NCBI GenBank assembly: GCA_014763885.1
Contig: JACXUO010000007.1
Coordinates: forward strand, 1-38,570
Origin: Campylobacterales bacterium
GTDB taxonomy: Bacteria > Campylobacterota > Campylobacteria > Campylobacterales > Sulfurovaceae
Direction of reading: 5' to 3'
DNA length: 38,570 nt
Shown: positions 18,924 to 27,488 of the stretch, piece by piece
Position numbering within the stretch: position 1 is the stretch's first letter
Layout: each line of letters begins with the position of its first letter
The notes under the pieces: model-generated
What the model was told of the DNA's origin: nothing
Seen by the model: the letters and a program-made list of their open reading frames with translations, nothing else
Databases searched by the model: none
Made by a program: the position numbers and the translations under genes

Positions 18924-19643
18924 ATGAGATTGGATAAATACCTCGTTGAAGAGGGCTACTTCGAGAGCCGAAACCGTGCTCTGGATGCGATTAAAACAGG
19001 CAAAGTGACGGTAGATGGCAAAAAGGCCAAGGCTTCGATGCAGATCACGCCCGATACGCAGGTGGAGGTAGAAGACGAGAAGTTCTATATCAGCCGTGCG
19101 GCACGCAAGCTGGAGAGTTTTTTAGCAGCCTATCCGATGGATTTAAAAGGGAAGAGAGCCCTTGATATCGGTTCGAGCACGGGTGGTTTTGCCCAGATAT
19201 TGCTGGAGCATGGCGTCGGTTCCCTGAGCTGTGTGGATGTGGGAAGCAACCAGTTGCATATTTCATTGAGAGATGATGAACGACTCTCTCTGTATGAGGA
19301 GACGGATATCCGTGATTTCAGGGATGAAAAGGGGTTTGAAGTGGTGACCTGTGATGTCTCTTTTATCTCGATACTGCAGATCATTGAGGATATTGACAGG
19401 TTAAGCAGAGAAGATATCATCATTCTTTACAAACCGCAGTTTGAAGTGGGACGCGAAGTAAAGCGCGACAGCAGGGGTGTTGTCCAGGATAGTGATGCGA
19501 TCCGTAAGAGAAAAGAGGAGTTTGAAGCCTATGCCGTGAGGCTTGGATGGGAACAAAAATTCCAGATGCCTTCAGAGGTAGCGGGTAAATCAGGCAATCA
19601 GGAGCACCTCTATCATTTTATCAAAATGGAGCAGAAGCAGTGA
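18924..19643 (+). CDS. tlyA: TlyA-family rRNA 2'-O-methyltransferase
   Basis: S4-domain plus FtsJ-like methyltransferase. TlyA proteins methylate 2'-OH groups of 16S (C1409) and/or 23S (C1920) rRNA and affect capreomycin sensitivity. In Helicobacter and Campylobacter, tlyA loss also affects adherence. The start is the ATG at 18924 (MRLDKYLVEEGYF), giving 239 residues; an upstream in-frame TTG at 18891 has no ribosome site. The S4 RNA-binding domain is residues 1-60, and the Rossmann fold begins at ALDIGSSTGGFAQILLEHG with the SAM loop. YKPQFE is the second family motif. The stop overlaps the GTG start of ribF. Confidence 0.93.
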   Translation: MRLDKYLVEEGYFESRNRALDAIKTGKVTVDGKKAKASMQITPDTQVEVEDEKFYISRAARKLESFLAAYPMDLKGKRALDIGSSTGGFAQILLEHGVGSLSCVDVGSNQLHISLRDDERLSLYEETDIRDFRDEKGFEVVTCDVSFISILQIIEDIDRLSREDIIILYKPQFEVGREVKRDSRGVVQDSDAIRKRKEEFEAYAVRLGWEQKFQMPSEVAGKSGNQEHLYHFIKMEQKQ

Positions 19644-20446
19644 AGCTGACAAATCGCATCAAGTCCATTGCGATCGGTTCTTTTGACGGGATTCATCTTG
19701 GTCATCAGGCGCTGATTGCGCAGGTAGATGCGATTGTGATCATTGAGAGAAACGGAGGTTATCTGACGCCTGGGTATAAACGCAGTGTTTATACCGACAG
19801 GCGCTGCTGCTTTTACCATTTTGAGAAGATAAGAGGGTTGGAACCCGAAGCGTTTGTCGCAAGATTGCTGGAGGATTTTCCGGCACTTGAAAAGATCGTT
19901 GTGGGGTATGATTTTCACTTCGGAAGAGAAAAAAAAGGAGATGCTGCACTGCTTGGGGCACTGTTTGACGGGGAGGTAACGGTAGTGGATCAGGTATGCT
20001 ACGAGGGGATCCCCGTACACTCCCGTACGATCAAGGCGTACCTCAGAGAGGGCAGGGTGAAGATGGCCAATGCGCTGCTGGGGAGAAGTTATCAGATCGA
20101 AGGTGAAGTGACACCGGGACAGGGACTTGGGAAAAAATCTTTTGTCCCTACGCTCAATCTCGCCGTCTCCCACTATCAGCTTCCCCTTGAAGGGGTCTAT
20201 GCCACACGTACCAGGCTGGGAGAGAGATGGTATGACTCGGTAAGCTTTGTGGGAAACCGCGTCACCACGGATGGCAACTTTGCCGTTGAGACACATATCC
20301 TTGACCGGGAGATCGATGCGTTTCACAGCAGCGTATCGCTTCTTTTTGTGGATCTTATCCGTATCAATAAAAAGTTCGATAGCTTTGAAGCCCTGAAGAG
20401 ACAGATTGAAGCGGATATTGAAAAAGCTAAAGAACTGTTGGGATGA
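19640..20446 (+). CDS. ribF: Riboflavin kinase / FAD synthetase
   Basis: Bifunctional enzyme making FMN and then FAD. The N-terminal nucleotidyltransferase carries SIAIGSFDGIHLGHQ (the FxGxFDGxHxGH class motif), GYDFHFGR and HSRTIKAYLREG (a variant of SSTxIR). The C-terminal riboflavin kinase has TPGQGLGKKSFVPTLNLA, where the usual motif is GRxLGFPTAN. At 268 residues it is shorter than the 310-residue enzymes of many bacteria, as is usual in Campylobacterota. The start is GTG at 19640, overlapping the tlyA stop. The ribF stop overlaps the following hydrolase start, so tlyA-ribF-hydrolase is one operon. Confidence 0.9.
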   Translation: MKLTNRIKSIAIGSFDGIHLGHQALIAQVDAIVIIERNGGYLTPGYKRSVYTDRRCCFYHFEKIRGLEPEAFVARLLEDFPALEKIVVGYDFHFGREKKGDAALLGALFDGEVTVVDQVCYEGIPVHSRTIKAYLREGRVKMANALLGRSYQIEGEVTPGQGLGKKSFVPTLNLAVSHYQLPLEGVYATRTRLGERWYDSVSFVGNRVTTDGNFAVETHILDREIDAFHSSVSLLFVDLIRINKKFDSFEALKRQIEADIEKAKELLG

Positions 20447-21210
20447 AACAACTCTTTTTTACTTTACTTGCCTCTTTTTTTGTGATCTATATCGTTGGCG
20501 GTCTGCTGCTTTATATTTTTCAAAGCAGTTTTATCTACTATCCGACCCCGGCGGTAAAACACCCATTCCCTGAAAAAACCTTTATCAATAAGGGGGAAAC
20601 GATCCGGGTGATCACCCTGAATGAGGGAAAGCCAAAGGCTATAATCTACTTTGGCGGTAACGGTGAGTCCGTAGCCTATAGCGCTGAAGATTTTTATGAA
20701 AATTTTCCCGGGTATACCGTCTATCTGGTCAACTACAGAGGATATGGCGGAAGCAGCGGTACTCCGACGCAGACAGGATTGTTTAGCGATGCGATGGCTA
20801 TCTATGACAAGATCAACAAGGATCATCAGCAGATCATTGCTATCGGACGGAGTCTGGGTTCAGGGGTTGCACTCTATCTTGCCTCACAAAGAGAGGTAGA
20901 AAAGCTGGTGTTGATCACCCCTTTTGAGAGTCTCCGGAGTGTTGCCCAGGAGATCTATCCGATCTTCCCCATGTCACTTATTTTGAGAGACAGCTATTGC
21001 AGTATAGAGTATGCTGAAAAGGTCAGTGCAAAGAAGACATTGCTGCTCGTTGCCGGGGATGACAGGATCATATCGCCGCATCATGCCTATAGACTTGCCA
21101 GTCACTTTGTCCCGGAGGATATTACGATTCAGGTGATAGAGGGAAAAGGCCATAATACCATTTCCTCTGATCAGAGGTATTACACTCTTTTAAAAGATTT
21201 TATCGACTGA
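20443..21210 (+). CDS. Alpha/beta hydrolase, membrane-anchored
   Basis: Serine hydrolase of the alpha/beta fold, 255 residues. One N-terminal helix (about 5-26) anchors it in the inner membrane, with the catalytic part probably outside. The nucleophile elbow is GRSLGSG (Ser137), the acid is in AGDDRIISP (Asp206 or Asp207), and the base is His237 (GKGHNT). The oxyanion region reads YFGGNGES, and VNYRGYGGSSGTPT is typical of the BEM46/YqkD-like (ABHD13/17-like) group. The substrate is unknown. It overlaps ribF by four bases and ends 26 bases from the convergent GGDEF gene. Confidence 0.88.
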   Translation: MKQLFFTLLASFFVIYIVGGLLLYIFQSSFIYYPTPAVKHPFPEKTFINKGETIRVITLNEGKPKAIIYFGGNGESVAYSAEDFYENFPGYTVYLVNYRGYGGSSGTPTQTGLFSDAMAIYDKINKDHQQIIAIGRSLGSGVALYLASQREVEKLVLITPFESLRSVAQEIYPIFPMSLILRDSYCSIEYAEKVSAKKTLLLVAGDDRIISPHHAYRLASHFVPEDITIQVIEGKGHNTISSDQRYYTLLKDFID

Positions 21211-21236
21211 TATTTCCGAGTACGCGAGCTGAATAG

Positions 21237-23090
21237 CTAGATGATATAGTTGAATATTTTTTTGGTAGACGTCTCGTGGGGAGAGGTATGCTTCAGCTGA
21301 TAGCATCGGATGTCGGATTGTGCATATTCGATTCGGCTTTTGCCGCTTTTTTTGGCCCGGTACATTGCCTGGTCGGCTGCTTCGATCAAAAATTCGGAGT
21401 TTGTACCGTCAAAGGGGTAGACCGATGCCCCGATACTCATCCCTACACTGATCGAATTTCCATCGATGATACAAGGCGTTGAGGCAAGTTGATTGATCCT
21501 TGAGAGTATACTCTCAAGATAGTGGAAGTTCTCAAGTTCTTCAATGAGGATCACAAACTCATCTCCCCCGAAACGGCAGATGGTATCCTCTTTTCGCAGA
21601 AGCTCTTTGAGGTAGGAACCGACACGCTTGAGTATCTCATCGCCTACGGTATGTCCGTAGGTGTCATTGATCGGTTTGAAGTTGTCAAGATCACAAAAGA
21701 TAAGGCTGATATGTTTATTAAAACGTTTGGCATGTTCTATCGCGTGTTCCAGCCTGTCATTGAGCAATATCCTGTTTGAAAGTCCCGTGAGCGGATCGTG
21801 TGTCGCAAGAAATGCCTGTTGCTGTGCATCTTTGCGCTGGTGCGTCACGTCAGAGAATACGGCAATGAAGTTTTCTATCCTGCCCTGGCTGTCCTTGATC
21901 GTATTGATACTCAGCCACTCTATATAGATCTCACCATTCTTTTTACGGTTGGTGATCTCCCCCTGCCAGCACCCTTCATCATGAAGCTGATCCCACATTT
22001 TTTGATAGAACTGCTTGTCATGGTTGCCTGATTTGAGAATTTTTGGATTTTTTCCAATGATATTTTCGCGAGTATACCCCGTGATCTGCAGTGCGGCGTC
22101 GTTCATCTGGATAATATGGTTGTGTGCATCGGTGATGACAACACCGTCCATGGTATGTTGCAGAACAGCTGAGGACATCTCCAGCGATTTCGGGTTCTGG
22201 CTGTTGTTGATCGCTGACCCGATAATGGAAGCAGCGGTACCCAGCATCTCCACATTGCTCTCCTCAAGGAGTTCGGTGTGGCCGTTTCCTATCCCGAGGA
22301 ACCCCCACCACTGCTCTTGCACAAATATCGGCAGAATCAGCAAAGAGTTGATTTTGAAGAGATTGAGAAGTTTGGTTTTTGACTTGTCATAATCACTCTT
22401 CCGTCCATTGATCAGCTGGTTCTTTTGCAGTTTGTTTTTCCACCGCATGAGGTGGTGCTTTCGGTAATGGATCCTGTCTTTCCCTCTGGCCTGTTCGTTA
22501 TCATTGATGTAAAAGAGTTTTTGGGCGGAGGAACAGGTTTCGTCATGTTGGTTTTCATAGATAAAGATGCAGGAGGCCCTTGCCGCATTCTTGAGATTTT
22601 TCATCTCTTTGTGGAGCGCCACCATCCAGTCGGGCTGCTGCAAAAAACTGTGTGACATCTCATTGATCGCATGCAAAATATCTTCCTGCCGCTGCAGTTC
22701 GTAGCGGGCCTCTCTCTTCTCTATGATATCGTGATGCATCTGCTGGATCGTTTTGGTGAAACTTTTTGACTCAAAGGGCTTGGAGAGGAACTGGTTGACC
22801 CCCAGTTCGATCGCTCTGAGCAGGATATCGCGCTTTTCGAAGTCGGTAAAAAGGGCGATCTTGACACTCTCGTCCTCGTTGCGTATCGCTTCGACCATCT
22901 GCAGGCCGTTCATGCGCGGCATATTGATATCGGAGAGGATAATGTCAGGATGGTATTTTGCATAGGAGGATAGGCCTTCGACTCCGTCTGATGCCAGATA
23001 GATCTTATCGGCATAAGGCTTCAACATATGATGCAGTATTGATATTGTTGTTCTATCGTCATCAACGATCAGTATTCCCAACTCTCCCAT
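21237..23090 (-). CDS. REC-GAF-PAS-GGDEF response regulator (diguanylate cyclase)
   Basis: 617-residue single-chain signalling protein that probably makes cyclic di-GMP. It has an N-terminal receiver with phospho-acceptor Asp54 (SDINMP) and acidic pair DDD at 10-12. A GAF-like region (about 150-295) ends in WWGFLGIGNG, and a PAS domain (305-420) has the PAC-type WLSINTIKDSQGR. The GGDEF domain (425-590) has an intact GGDEF (508-512) and an inhibitory I-site RKED (499-502) exactly five residues before it, so an active, product-inhibited cyclase is predicted. No EAL or HD-GYP domain follows. A 30-residue C-terminal tail is not part of the domain. No cognate kinase is adjacent; the hybrid protein at 4.7 kb is too far to assign. 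Confidence 0.93.
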   Translation of the reverse strand: MGELGILIVDDDRTTISILHHMLKPYADKIYLASDGVEGLSSYAKYHPDIILSDINMPRMNGLQMVEAIRNEDESVKIALFTDFEKRDILLRAIELGVNQFLSKPFESKSFTKTIQQMHHDIIEKREARYELQRQEDILHAINEMSHSFLQQPDWMVALHKEMKNLKNAARASCIFIYENQHDETCSSAQKLFYINDNEQARGKDRIHYRKHHLMRWKNKLQKNQLINGRKSDYDKSKTKLLNLFKINSLLILPIFVQEQWWGFLGIGNGHTELLEESNVEMLGTAASIIGSAINNSQNPKSLEMSSAVLQHTMDGVVITDAHNHIIQMNDAALQITGYTRENIIGKNPKILKSGNHDKQFYQKMWDQLHDEGCWQGEITNRKKNGEIYIEWLSINTIKDSQGRIENFIAVFSDVTHQRKDAQQQAFLATHDPLTGLSNRILLNDRLEHAIEHAKRFNKHISLIFCDLDNFKPINDTYGHTVGDEILKRVGSYLKELLRKEDTICRFGGDEFVILIEELENFHYLESILSRINQLASTPCIIDGNSISVGMSIGASVYPFDGTNSEFLIEAADQAMYRAKKSGKSRIEYAQSDIRCYQLKHTSPHETSTKKIFNYII

Positions 23091-23202
23091 TTTACTATTC
23101 TAATGAGATAAACCTTTGATATAAATAAAAAGTATAATTCTGCTAAACCACCGGTTATCGGGCTGAAACCTTCTTTCAATCGTCTAATTCCGGTTGATTG
23201 GG

Positions 23203-23208
23203 TATAAT
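23203..23208 (+). promoter_or_regulatory. -10 box of cmoA
   Basis: TATAAT in the divergent region between the GGDEF gene and cmoA. It lies within the first codons of an in-frame TTG-started extension (23198), so the ATG at 23234, 25 bases downstream of the box, is the better start. Confidence 0.6.
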
Positions 23209-23233
23209 AACAAAAAAAAGAGATGAATACGGG

Positions 23234-23941
23234 ATGAAAGATAAGGTATTTTCACATCCGATAGAGAAGAAGTTTGAATTTGATGAAGCCGTCGCTTCTG
23301 TTTTTGATGATATGCTCAGCCGCTCGGTTCCTTTTTATGATGAGGTACGCAAGCTGATCATTTCTATCATTCTGGCCGAAGAGGGGGAGGGGAAAAGGGT
23401 GCTGGACCTTGGGTCATCCACGGCAAAGTTTCTGCTTGATCTTGACAGTAAGCTGACTGCAAAGATGCACCTCAAGGGGATTGACAACTCTCAGGCGATG
23501 CTTGACCGTGCAAAGCAGAAGTGCCAGGCATTCGGTGCAAAGATCGACCTGGAGCTTGCTGATATGCTGACCTACCCGTTTGGAGGAGAAGATATCGTTG
23601 TCTCCAACTATACCCTTCAGTTCATCCGTCCTATGCAGCGTCCCGGTCTGGTGAGGAAGATCTATGAGGGGTTGAATGAAGGGGGAATGTTCATCTTCTC
23701 CGAAAAGGTGATCTTTGAAGACAAGAAGCTCGATAAGCAGCTTATCGACATCTACTACAGCTATAAAAAAGAGCAGGGGTACAGCGAGTATGAGATCGCG
23801 CAGAAGCGTGAAGCGCTTGAGAATGTACTGATCCCGTTTACGATAGAGGAGAATATTCAGATGTGTGAAAAAGCGGGCTTCAAGCACATCTCAACCCTCT
23901 TCCAATGGGCAAACTTTGTCACATTTATAGCCAAGAAATAG
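23234..23941 (+). CDS. cmoA: Carboxy-S-adenosyl-L-methionine synthase CmoA
   Basis: Converts SAM and prephenate to carboxy-SAM, used by CmoB to make 5-carboxymethoxyuridine at tRNA position 34. The protein is 235 residues from the ATG at 23234. Family features are [22 protein letters not shown] at the N-terminus (seen as two blocks), the SAM-binding [23 protein letters not shown], and [11 protein letters not shown] followed by FSEKVIFED. Prephenate binding fits its position directly upstream of aroG, the entry enzyme of the aromatic pathway, although they have separate promoters. CmoB is not in the window. Confidence 0.92.
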   Translation: MKDKVFSHPIEKKFEFDEAVASVFDDMLSRSVPFYDEVRKLIISIILAEEGEGKRVLDLGSSTAKFLLDLDSKLTAKMHLKGIDNSQAMLDRAKQKCQAFGAKIDLELADMLTYPFGGEDIVVSNYTLQFIRPMQRPGLVRKIYEGLNEGGMFIFSEKVIFEDKKLDKQLIDIYYSYKKEQGYSEYEIAQKREALENVLIPFTIEENIQMCEKAGFKHISTLFQWANFVTFIAKK

Positions 23942-23942
23942 A

Positions 23943-24033
23943 TGTGAATAAATCTCTTTTGGAGTGTTCCCCGGAAATACGGGTTGCATTATTTAATATG
24001 AGTTATTCACAACTTATTCACACAGGTGAATAA
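23943..24033. promoter_or_regulatory. Cluster of four DnaA-box-like 9-mers
   Basis: Three exact TTATTCACA boxes (complement of 23943-23951; 24003-24011; 24014-24022) and one TTATTCACC (complement of 24025-24033) in 91 bases. TTATTCACA fits the general consensus TTWTNCACA. Boxes two and four form a perfect 10-bp inverted repeat (AGTTATTCAC at 24001-24010, GTGAATAACT at 24026-24035) enclosing box three. A strongly AT-rich tract follows (24036-24080). The arrangement looks like a DnaA-binding site: a titration, regulatory or origin-like element. No dnaA, dnaN or gyrB gene is nearby. The rest of this 275-base gap holds a 7-bp inverted repeat (AAAGTGT 24078-24084, ACACTTT 24103-24109) and the aroG promoter. 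Confidence 0.6.
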
Positions 24034-24182
24034 CTTAAACGACGATAAAAATAGACATTTTTTTAATCATTTTTTCGAAAGTGTTACCTTCCTGAGATCT
24101 TCACACTTTTGATCATTTGCGGAAGTTCCTTATTTTAAAAATGCTCTTCGGGACTCTAAGGTTTCTGGAGGTACCCATAAGC

Positions 24183-24188
24183 TATAAT
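24183..24188 (+). promoter_or_regulatory. -10 box of aroG
   Basis: TATAAT, 28 bases before the aroG ATG. AAGGA follows at 24206-24210 as the ribosome-binding site. Confidence 0.65.
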
Positions 24189-24216
24189 CATCCAATTTAT
24201 TTTACAAGGAACGACT

Positions 24217-25554
24217 ATGAGTTGGACACCAGGCAGCTGGAGAACATTCCCTATCAAGCAACAACCAACCTATACGGATCAAGAGGCGCTTAAGGCCGTA
24301 GAGAAAGAGTTAAGTTCTTATCCTCCCCTTATCTTTGCGGGTGAAGCAAGAAATCTCAAAGAGAAACTTGCTGCAGCAGGTCGCGGAGAGGCCTTTCTTC
24401 TTCAGGGCGGGGATTGCGCCGAAAGTTTCTCGGATTTTAATGCACAGAGTATCAAGAATCTTTTCAAGCTCATGCTTCAGATGAATATGGTGCTGATGTA
24501 TTCGACGGGCAAACCTGTGGTGAAAGTAGGGCGTATCGCCGGACAGTTTGCAAAACCGAGAAGTGCTGATTTTGAAGAGATCGATGGGGTAAAGCTCCCG
24601 TCCTACAGGGGAGATATCATCAACAGTATCGAGTTTTCCGAAGAAGCAAGGATTCCGAAGCCGGAAAATATGATCAAAGCCTATAATCAGTCGGCTGCAA
24701 CACTCAACCTTCTCAGGGCATTTTCAAGAGGGGGAATGGCTGATCTCAAAAAAGTACACCAGTGGAATCTCGATTTCATCAAAGACAACCCGCTTGGGCA
24801 GAAGTATCATGAGCTCAGTGACAAGATCGACAGTGCGATGAAGTTCATGTCCGCATGCGGTCTGACAAGCGATAATATGCCGCAACTTCAGCAGACAACC
24901 GTCTATACCTCCCATGAAGCGTTGCTTCTCAACTATGAAGAGGCATTGACAAGACTCGACAGCGAGACAGGTGAATACTATGACTGTTCTGCACATATGC
25001 TCTGGATCGGTGATCGGACCAGAGACCTCAATGAGGCGCATATAGAGTACTTCAGAGGGATTGCGAACCCGATCGGGTGTAAAGTGGGGCCGTCAATGGG
25101 TGAGGATGAGCTTATCGCACTGATCGATGCGCTGAATCCGAAGAATGAAGAGGGGAGATTGAACCTGATCGTGCGTATGGGTGCGGACAAGATAGGTGAA
25201 TACTTCCCGAAACTGCTGAAGCGCGTCAGGGATGAGAAGAGAAATGTGGTATGGTCCTGTGACCCGATGCATGGGAATGTGGAGAAGAGTTCGACAGGAT
25301 TCAAAACCAGAGACTTTGCCAATATCCTCAGCGAAGTAGAGCAGTTCTTTGCAATCCATAAAGAGATGGGAACAGTCGGTGCAGGTATCCACCTTGAGAT
25401 GACAGGCAACGATGTGACAGAGTGTACGGGAAGTACCTCCTGTGCGATCACGGAAGAGGGGCTTGCGAGCCGTTACCATACGCAGTGTGACCCAAGGCTG
25501 AATGCTTCCCAGGCACTTGAGTTGGCATTTATGCTTTCTGACACGATTGAATAA
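24217..25554 (+). CDS. aroG: Class II DAHP synthase
   Basis: 3-deoxy-D-arabino-heptulosonate-7-phosphate synthase: joins phosphoenolpyruvate and erythrose-4-phosphate at the start of the shikimate pathway. The 445 residues and motifs belong to the plant-type class II family, unlike E. coli AroG/F/H. Examples are WTPGSWR at the N-terminus, [11 protein letters not shown] with the metal-binding Cys, [49 protein letters not shown] and the C-terminal [17 protein letters not shown]. Metal ligands (Cys, His, Glu, Asp) look conserved. It has its own promoter and ends in a strong terminator shared with the convergent kinase gene. aroE and trpE of the same pathway lie 6-9 kb downstream. Confidence 0.96.
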   Translation: MSWTPGSWRTFPIKQQPTYTDQEALKAVEKELSSYPPLIFAGEARNLKEKLAAAGRGEAFLLQGGDCAESFSDFNAQSIKNLFKLMLQMNMVLMYSTGKPVVKVGRIAGQFAKPRSADFEEIDGVKLPSYRGDIINSIEFSEEARIPKPENMIKAYNQSAATLNLLRAFSRGGMADLKKVHQWNLDFIKDNPLGQKYHELSDKIDSAMKFMSACGLTSDNMPQLQQTTVYTSHEALLLNYEEALTRLDSETGEYYDCSAHMLWIGDRTRDLNEAHIEYFRGIANPIGCKVGPSMGEDELIALIDALNPKNEEGRLNLIVRMGADKIGEYFPKLLKRVRDEKRNVVWSCDPMHGNVEKSSTGFKTRDFANILSEVEQFFAIHKEMGTVGAGIHLEMTGNDVTECTGSTSCAITEEGLASRYHTQCDPRLNASQALELAFMLSDTIE

Positions 25555-25562
25555 TATTGCTT

Positions 25563-25598
25563 CTATTCCCGGTTTTCTCCGGGATAGTACTACTTTTT
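25563..25598 (+). terminator. Intrinsic terminator after aroG
   Basis: Stem CTATTCCCGG (25563-25572) pairs with CCGGGATAG (25579-25587), with one bulged T and a six-base TTTTCT loop. TACTACTTTTT follows. It sits between convergent genes and overlaps the 3' end of the ArsS-like kinase gene. Confidence 0.75.
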
Positions 25599-26777
25599 GA
25601 CAGCGAAGCGGTTAACCCCTCCGCTATGTTCATATGTTAATCCCATCTTGTGAATATCCAGGATACTCTTTACGATATAGAGACCCAACCCCAACCCTTT
25701 CTTGGAGGTATGGAATGGTTTGAAATAGTTTTCGAGCGGTTCCTGGAGCATCTCCCCCCTGTTTTCTATCGAGATATGATCTTGGTCGATAATCACTTTG
25801 ATATGTTTGTCGGTACTGTATTTGATCCCGTTATCCAGAAGGTTTTTGAGCGTAAGTGTGAAAAGTTCAAAATCGACTTCGAGTTTAAAGTCCTTCATGA
25901 TTTCTATAGTGATATGCTGTTTGGGGTTTTCAAACATCAAAAGATCGATACTCGCTTCGACAAGATCGGAGGCCTTGTAGGGTTTGATGGAGAGCTGGAA
26001 GTTCTTCGAGGTGATCTGTTCTATCTTTGCAAACTCATCGATCAGCAGATTGAGCCTCTCAAAGATACTGTGCATACGGGCCTTGTTCTTCTCATCGGAA
26101 AGCATTTCGCTTACTAGCCTTCCTTTTCCGATAGGTGTCTTAAGCTCATGCATGATCGCACGCAAAAAGAGCTGACGCGACTGCAGCAGCTCCCGGATCA
26201 TCTCTACCGCATGGTCAAACTCATTGGCCACTTCTGCGATCTCATCCTTCTTGTCACTTTTGCAGGAGATATTGAGATTGCCCTGGGAGAAGGTCTTGAT
26301 CTTGTTTTTGAGTATCGAAAGGGGCTTCAGACTGCGTATGATCCATATATAGAGTACCAGGATAAGAAAAAACACGATAGAAAATACGATGATCCTTTTG
26401 AAGGGGAATTGCGCTTTGTTTTTATTTTCCAGGATCAGTTTGAATCGGTCGTTGTTGATCAGGAGTACACGTTTTAGGCGGAAAGTATCCACGGCATAGC
26501 GCTTGTACTTCCCTTTCTCCTTGAAAAAGCTTTCGATCTGAACAAGCATCCCTTTATCCGTGATCAGGGACATATTCTGTGCATCGAGGTAGGCTTCATC
26601 GATTTTTCCTGTCTGGAGATAGTAGCTGTAGAGATAGTGGACAATTTCCCGTTCCTGTGCCTCTGTCTGCTCCAGATGCTGGCTTTGGTCATACTTGATT
26701 GAAGCCATAAAGAGTGCGGCAAGCAGTACAAAGGTCACTGAAAATATCAGGTTGATCTTATTGCGTAATGAAGTCAT
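25590..26777 (-). CDS. ArsS-like sensor histidine kinase
   Basis: Inner-membrane sensor kinase of the ArsS type common in Campylobacterota (H. pylori ArsS senses acid). It has 395 residues: TM1 (about 9-27), a periplasmic domain of about 100 residues, TM2 (about 128-147), a HAMP-like linker (LKPLSILKNKIKTFSQG), and a DHp with His210 (IMHELKTPIGKGR, the family's characteristic variant). The HATPase has N-box LKNLLDNGIKYS and G2 box KGLGLGLYIVKS. The G1 box is unusual (SIENRGE rather than DxGxG), as is normal for this group. The start overlaps the stop of its response regulator (TGATG), so the two form a pair. The stimulus here is unknown; metal, acid or redox are possibilities from the family. 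Confidence 0.87.
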   Translation of the reverse strand: MTSLRNKINLIFSVTFVLLAALFMASIKYDQSQHLEQTEAQEREIVHYLYSYYLQTGKIDEAYLDAQNMSLITDKGMLVQIESFFKEKGKYKRYAVDTFRLKRVLLINNDRFKLILENKNKAQFPFKRIIVFSIVFFLILVLYIWIIRSLKPLSILKNKIKTFSQGNLNISCKSDKKDEIAEVANEFDHAVEMIRELLQSRQLFLRAIMHELKTPIGKGRLVSEMLSDEKNKARMHSIFERLNLLIDEFAKIEQITSKNFQLSIKPYKASDLVEASIDLLMFENPKQHITIEIMKDFKLEVDFELFTLTLKNLLDNGIKYSTDKHIKVIIDQDHISIENRGEMLQEPLENYFKPFHTSKKGLGLGLYIVKSILDIHKMGLTYEHSGGVNRFAVKK

Positions 26778-27430
26778 CAGACGAGCTTATAGCCTACGCC
26801 GCGCACGGCCTGGATACGTTTGGGATCTCCCAGTTTGGATCGTATCTTTGAGATGATCACATCAAGGCTTTTGCCCTGTGAGTCGATGCTCATGGTTGCA
26901 GAAGCATTGATGATCTGTTCTCTCGACTGGGTAATCCCCTGGTGCTTGACAAGCAAAGTAAGGACCTCGAACTCTGCAGGGGTCAGTGCGAGTGCCTGTC
27001 CCTGGAAATAGATCGTGTCACCCTTGATCTCAAAGTCACTCTTCGGCAGGGTGTCGCTGTTCTCTTTGGTCTTGGAGTAGCGTCTCAGCAAAGAGGTGAT
27101 ACGTGCATACATCTCTTTGGGATCATAGGGTTTGGGAAGGTAGTCATCCGCACCAAGAGCCAGTGCTTTGACCTTGTCATTGATATCGGAACGTGCCGAG
27201 GAGATAATCACGGGAATATCATATTTGCGTACAATCTCTTCACACGCTTCCAGCCCGTCCATTCCCGGAAGCGTCAGATCAAGAATAGCCAGGTCAAACT
27301 TTTTTACACCTGCACTCAGCCCCAGATAGGGATCTTCGTAGTTGGTGACCTTGATATCATACTGCGCCAGATATTCACTGAGTAGCTCTGCAAATTCCGG
27401 ATCATCTTCTATCATGAGGACATTGATCAT
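26777..27430 (-). CDS. OmpR-family response regulator (ArsR-like)
   Basis: 217-residue DNA-binding response regulator. The receiver (1-120) has acidic residues EDD (8-10), phospho-acceptor Asp51 (AILDLTLPG) and Lys in LPKPYDP. A C-terminal winged helix (about 130-217) contains LTPAEFEVLTLL and the DNA-recognition and wing segment SLDVIISKIRSKLG...RGVGYKL. It is partner to the overlapping ArsS-like kinase gene. AAAGGAG lies five bases before the ATG. A TACAAT -10 (complement 27452-27457) is 21 bases upstream, so the pair can be transcribed independently of the FIST-kinase gene. Confidence 0.92.
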   Translation of the reverse strand: MINVLMIEDDPEFAELLSEYLAQYDIKVTNYEDPYLGLSAGVKKFDLAILDLTLPGMDGLEACEEIVRKYDIPVIISSARSDINDKVKALALGADDYLPKPYDPKEMYARITSLLRRYSKTKENSDTLPKSDFEIKGDTIYFQGQALALTPAEFEVLTLLVKHQGITQSREQIINASATMSIDSQGKSLDVIISKIRSKLGDPKRIQAVRGVGYKLV

Positions 27431-27488
27431 CTATACTCCTTTGTTTATCCTATTGTAATCTTTTAAGGTTAATCATAGTCAAATACTT

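Noticed and set aside
23943-24080. Main chromosomal origin (oriC) at the DnaA-box cluster
   Set aside because: No dnaA, dnaN or gyrB is adjacent, and neighbouring genes mostly converge on the site, the opposite of what is expected at an origin. Kept only as a DnaA-binding candidate.
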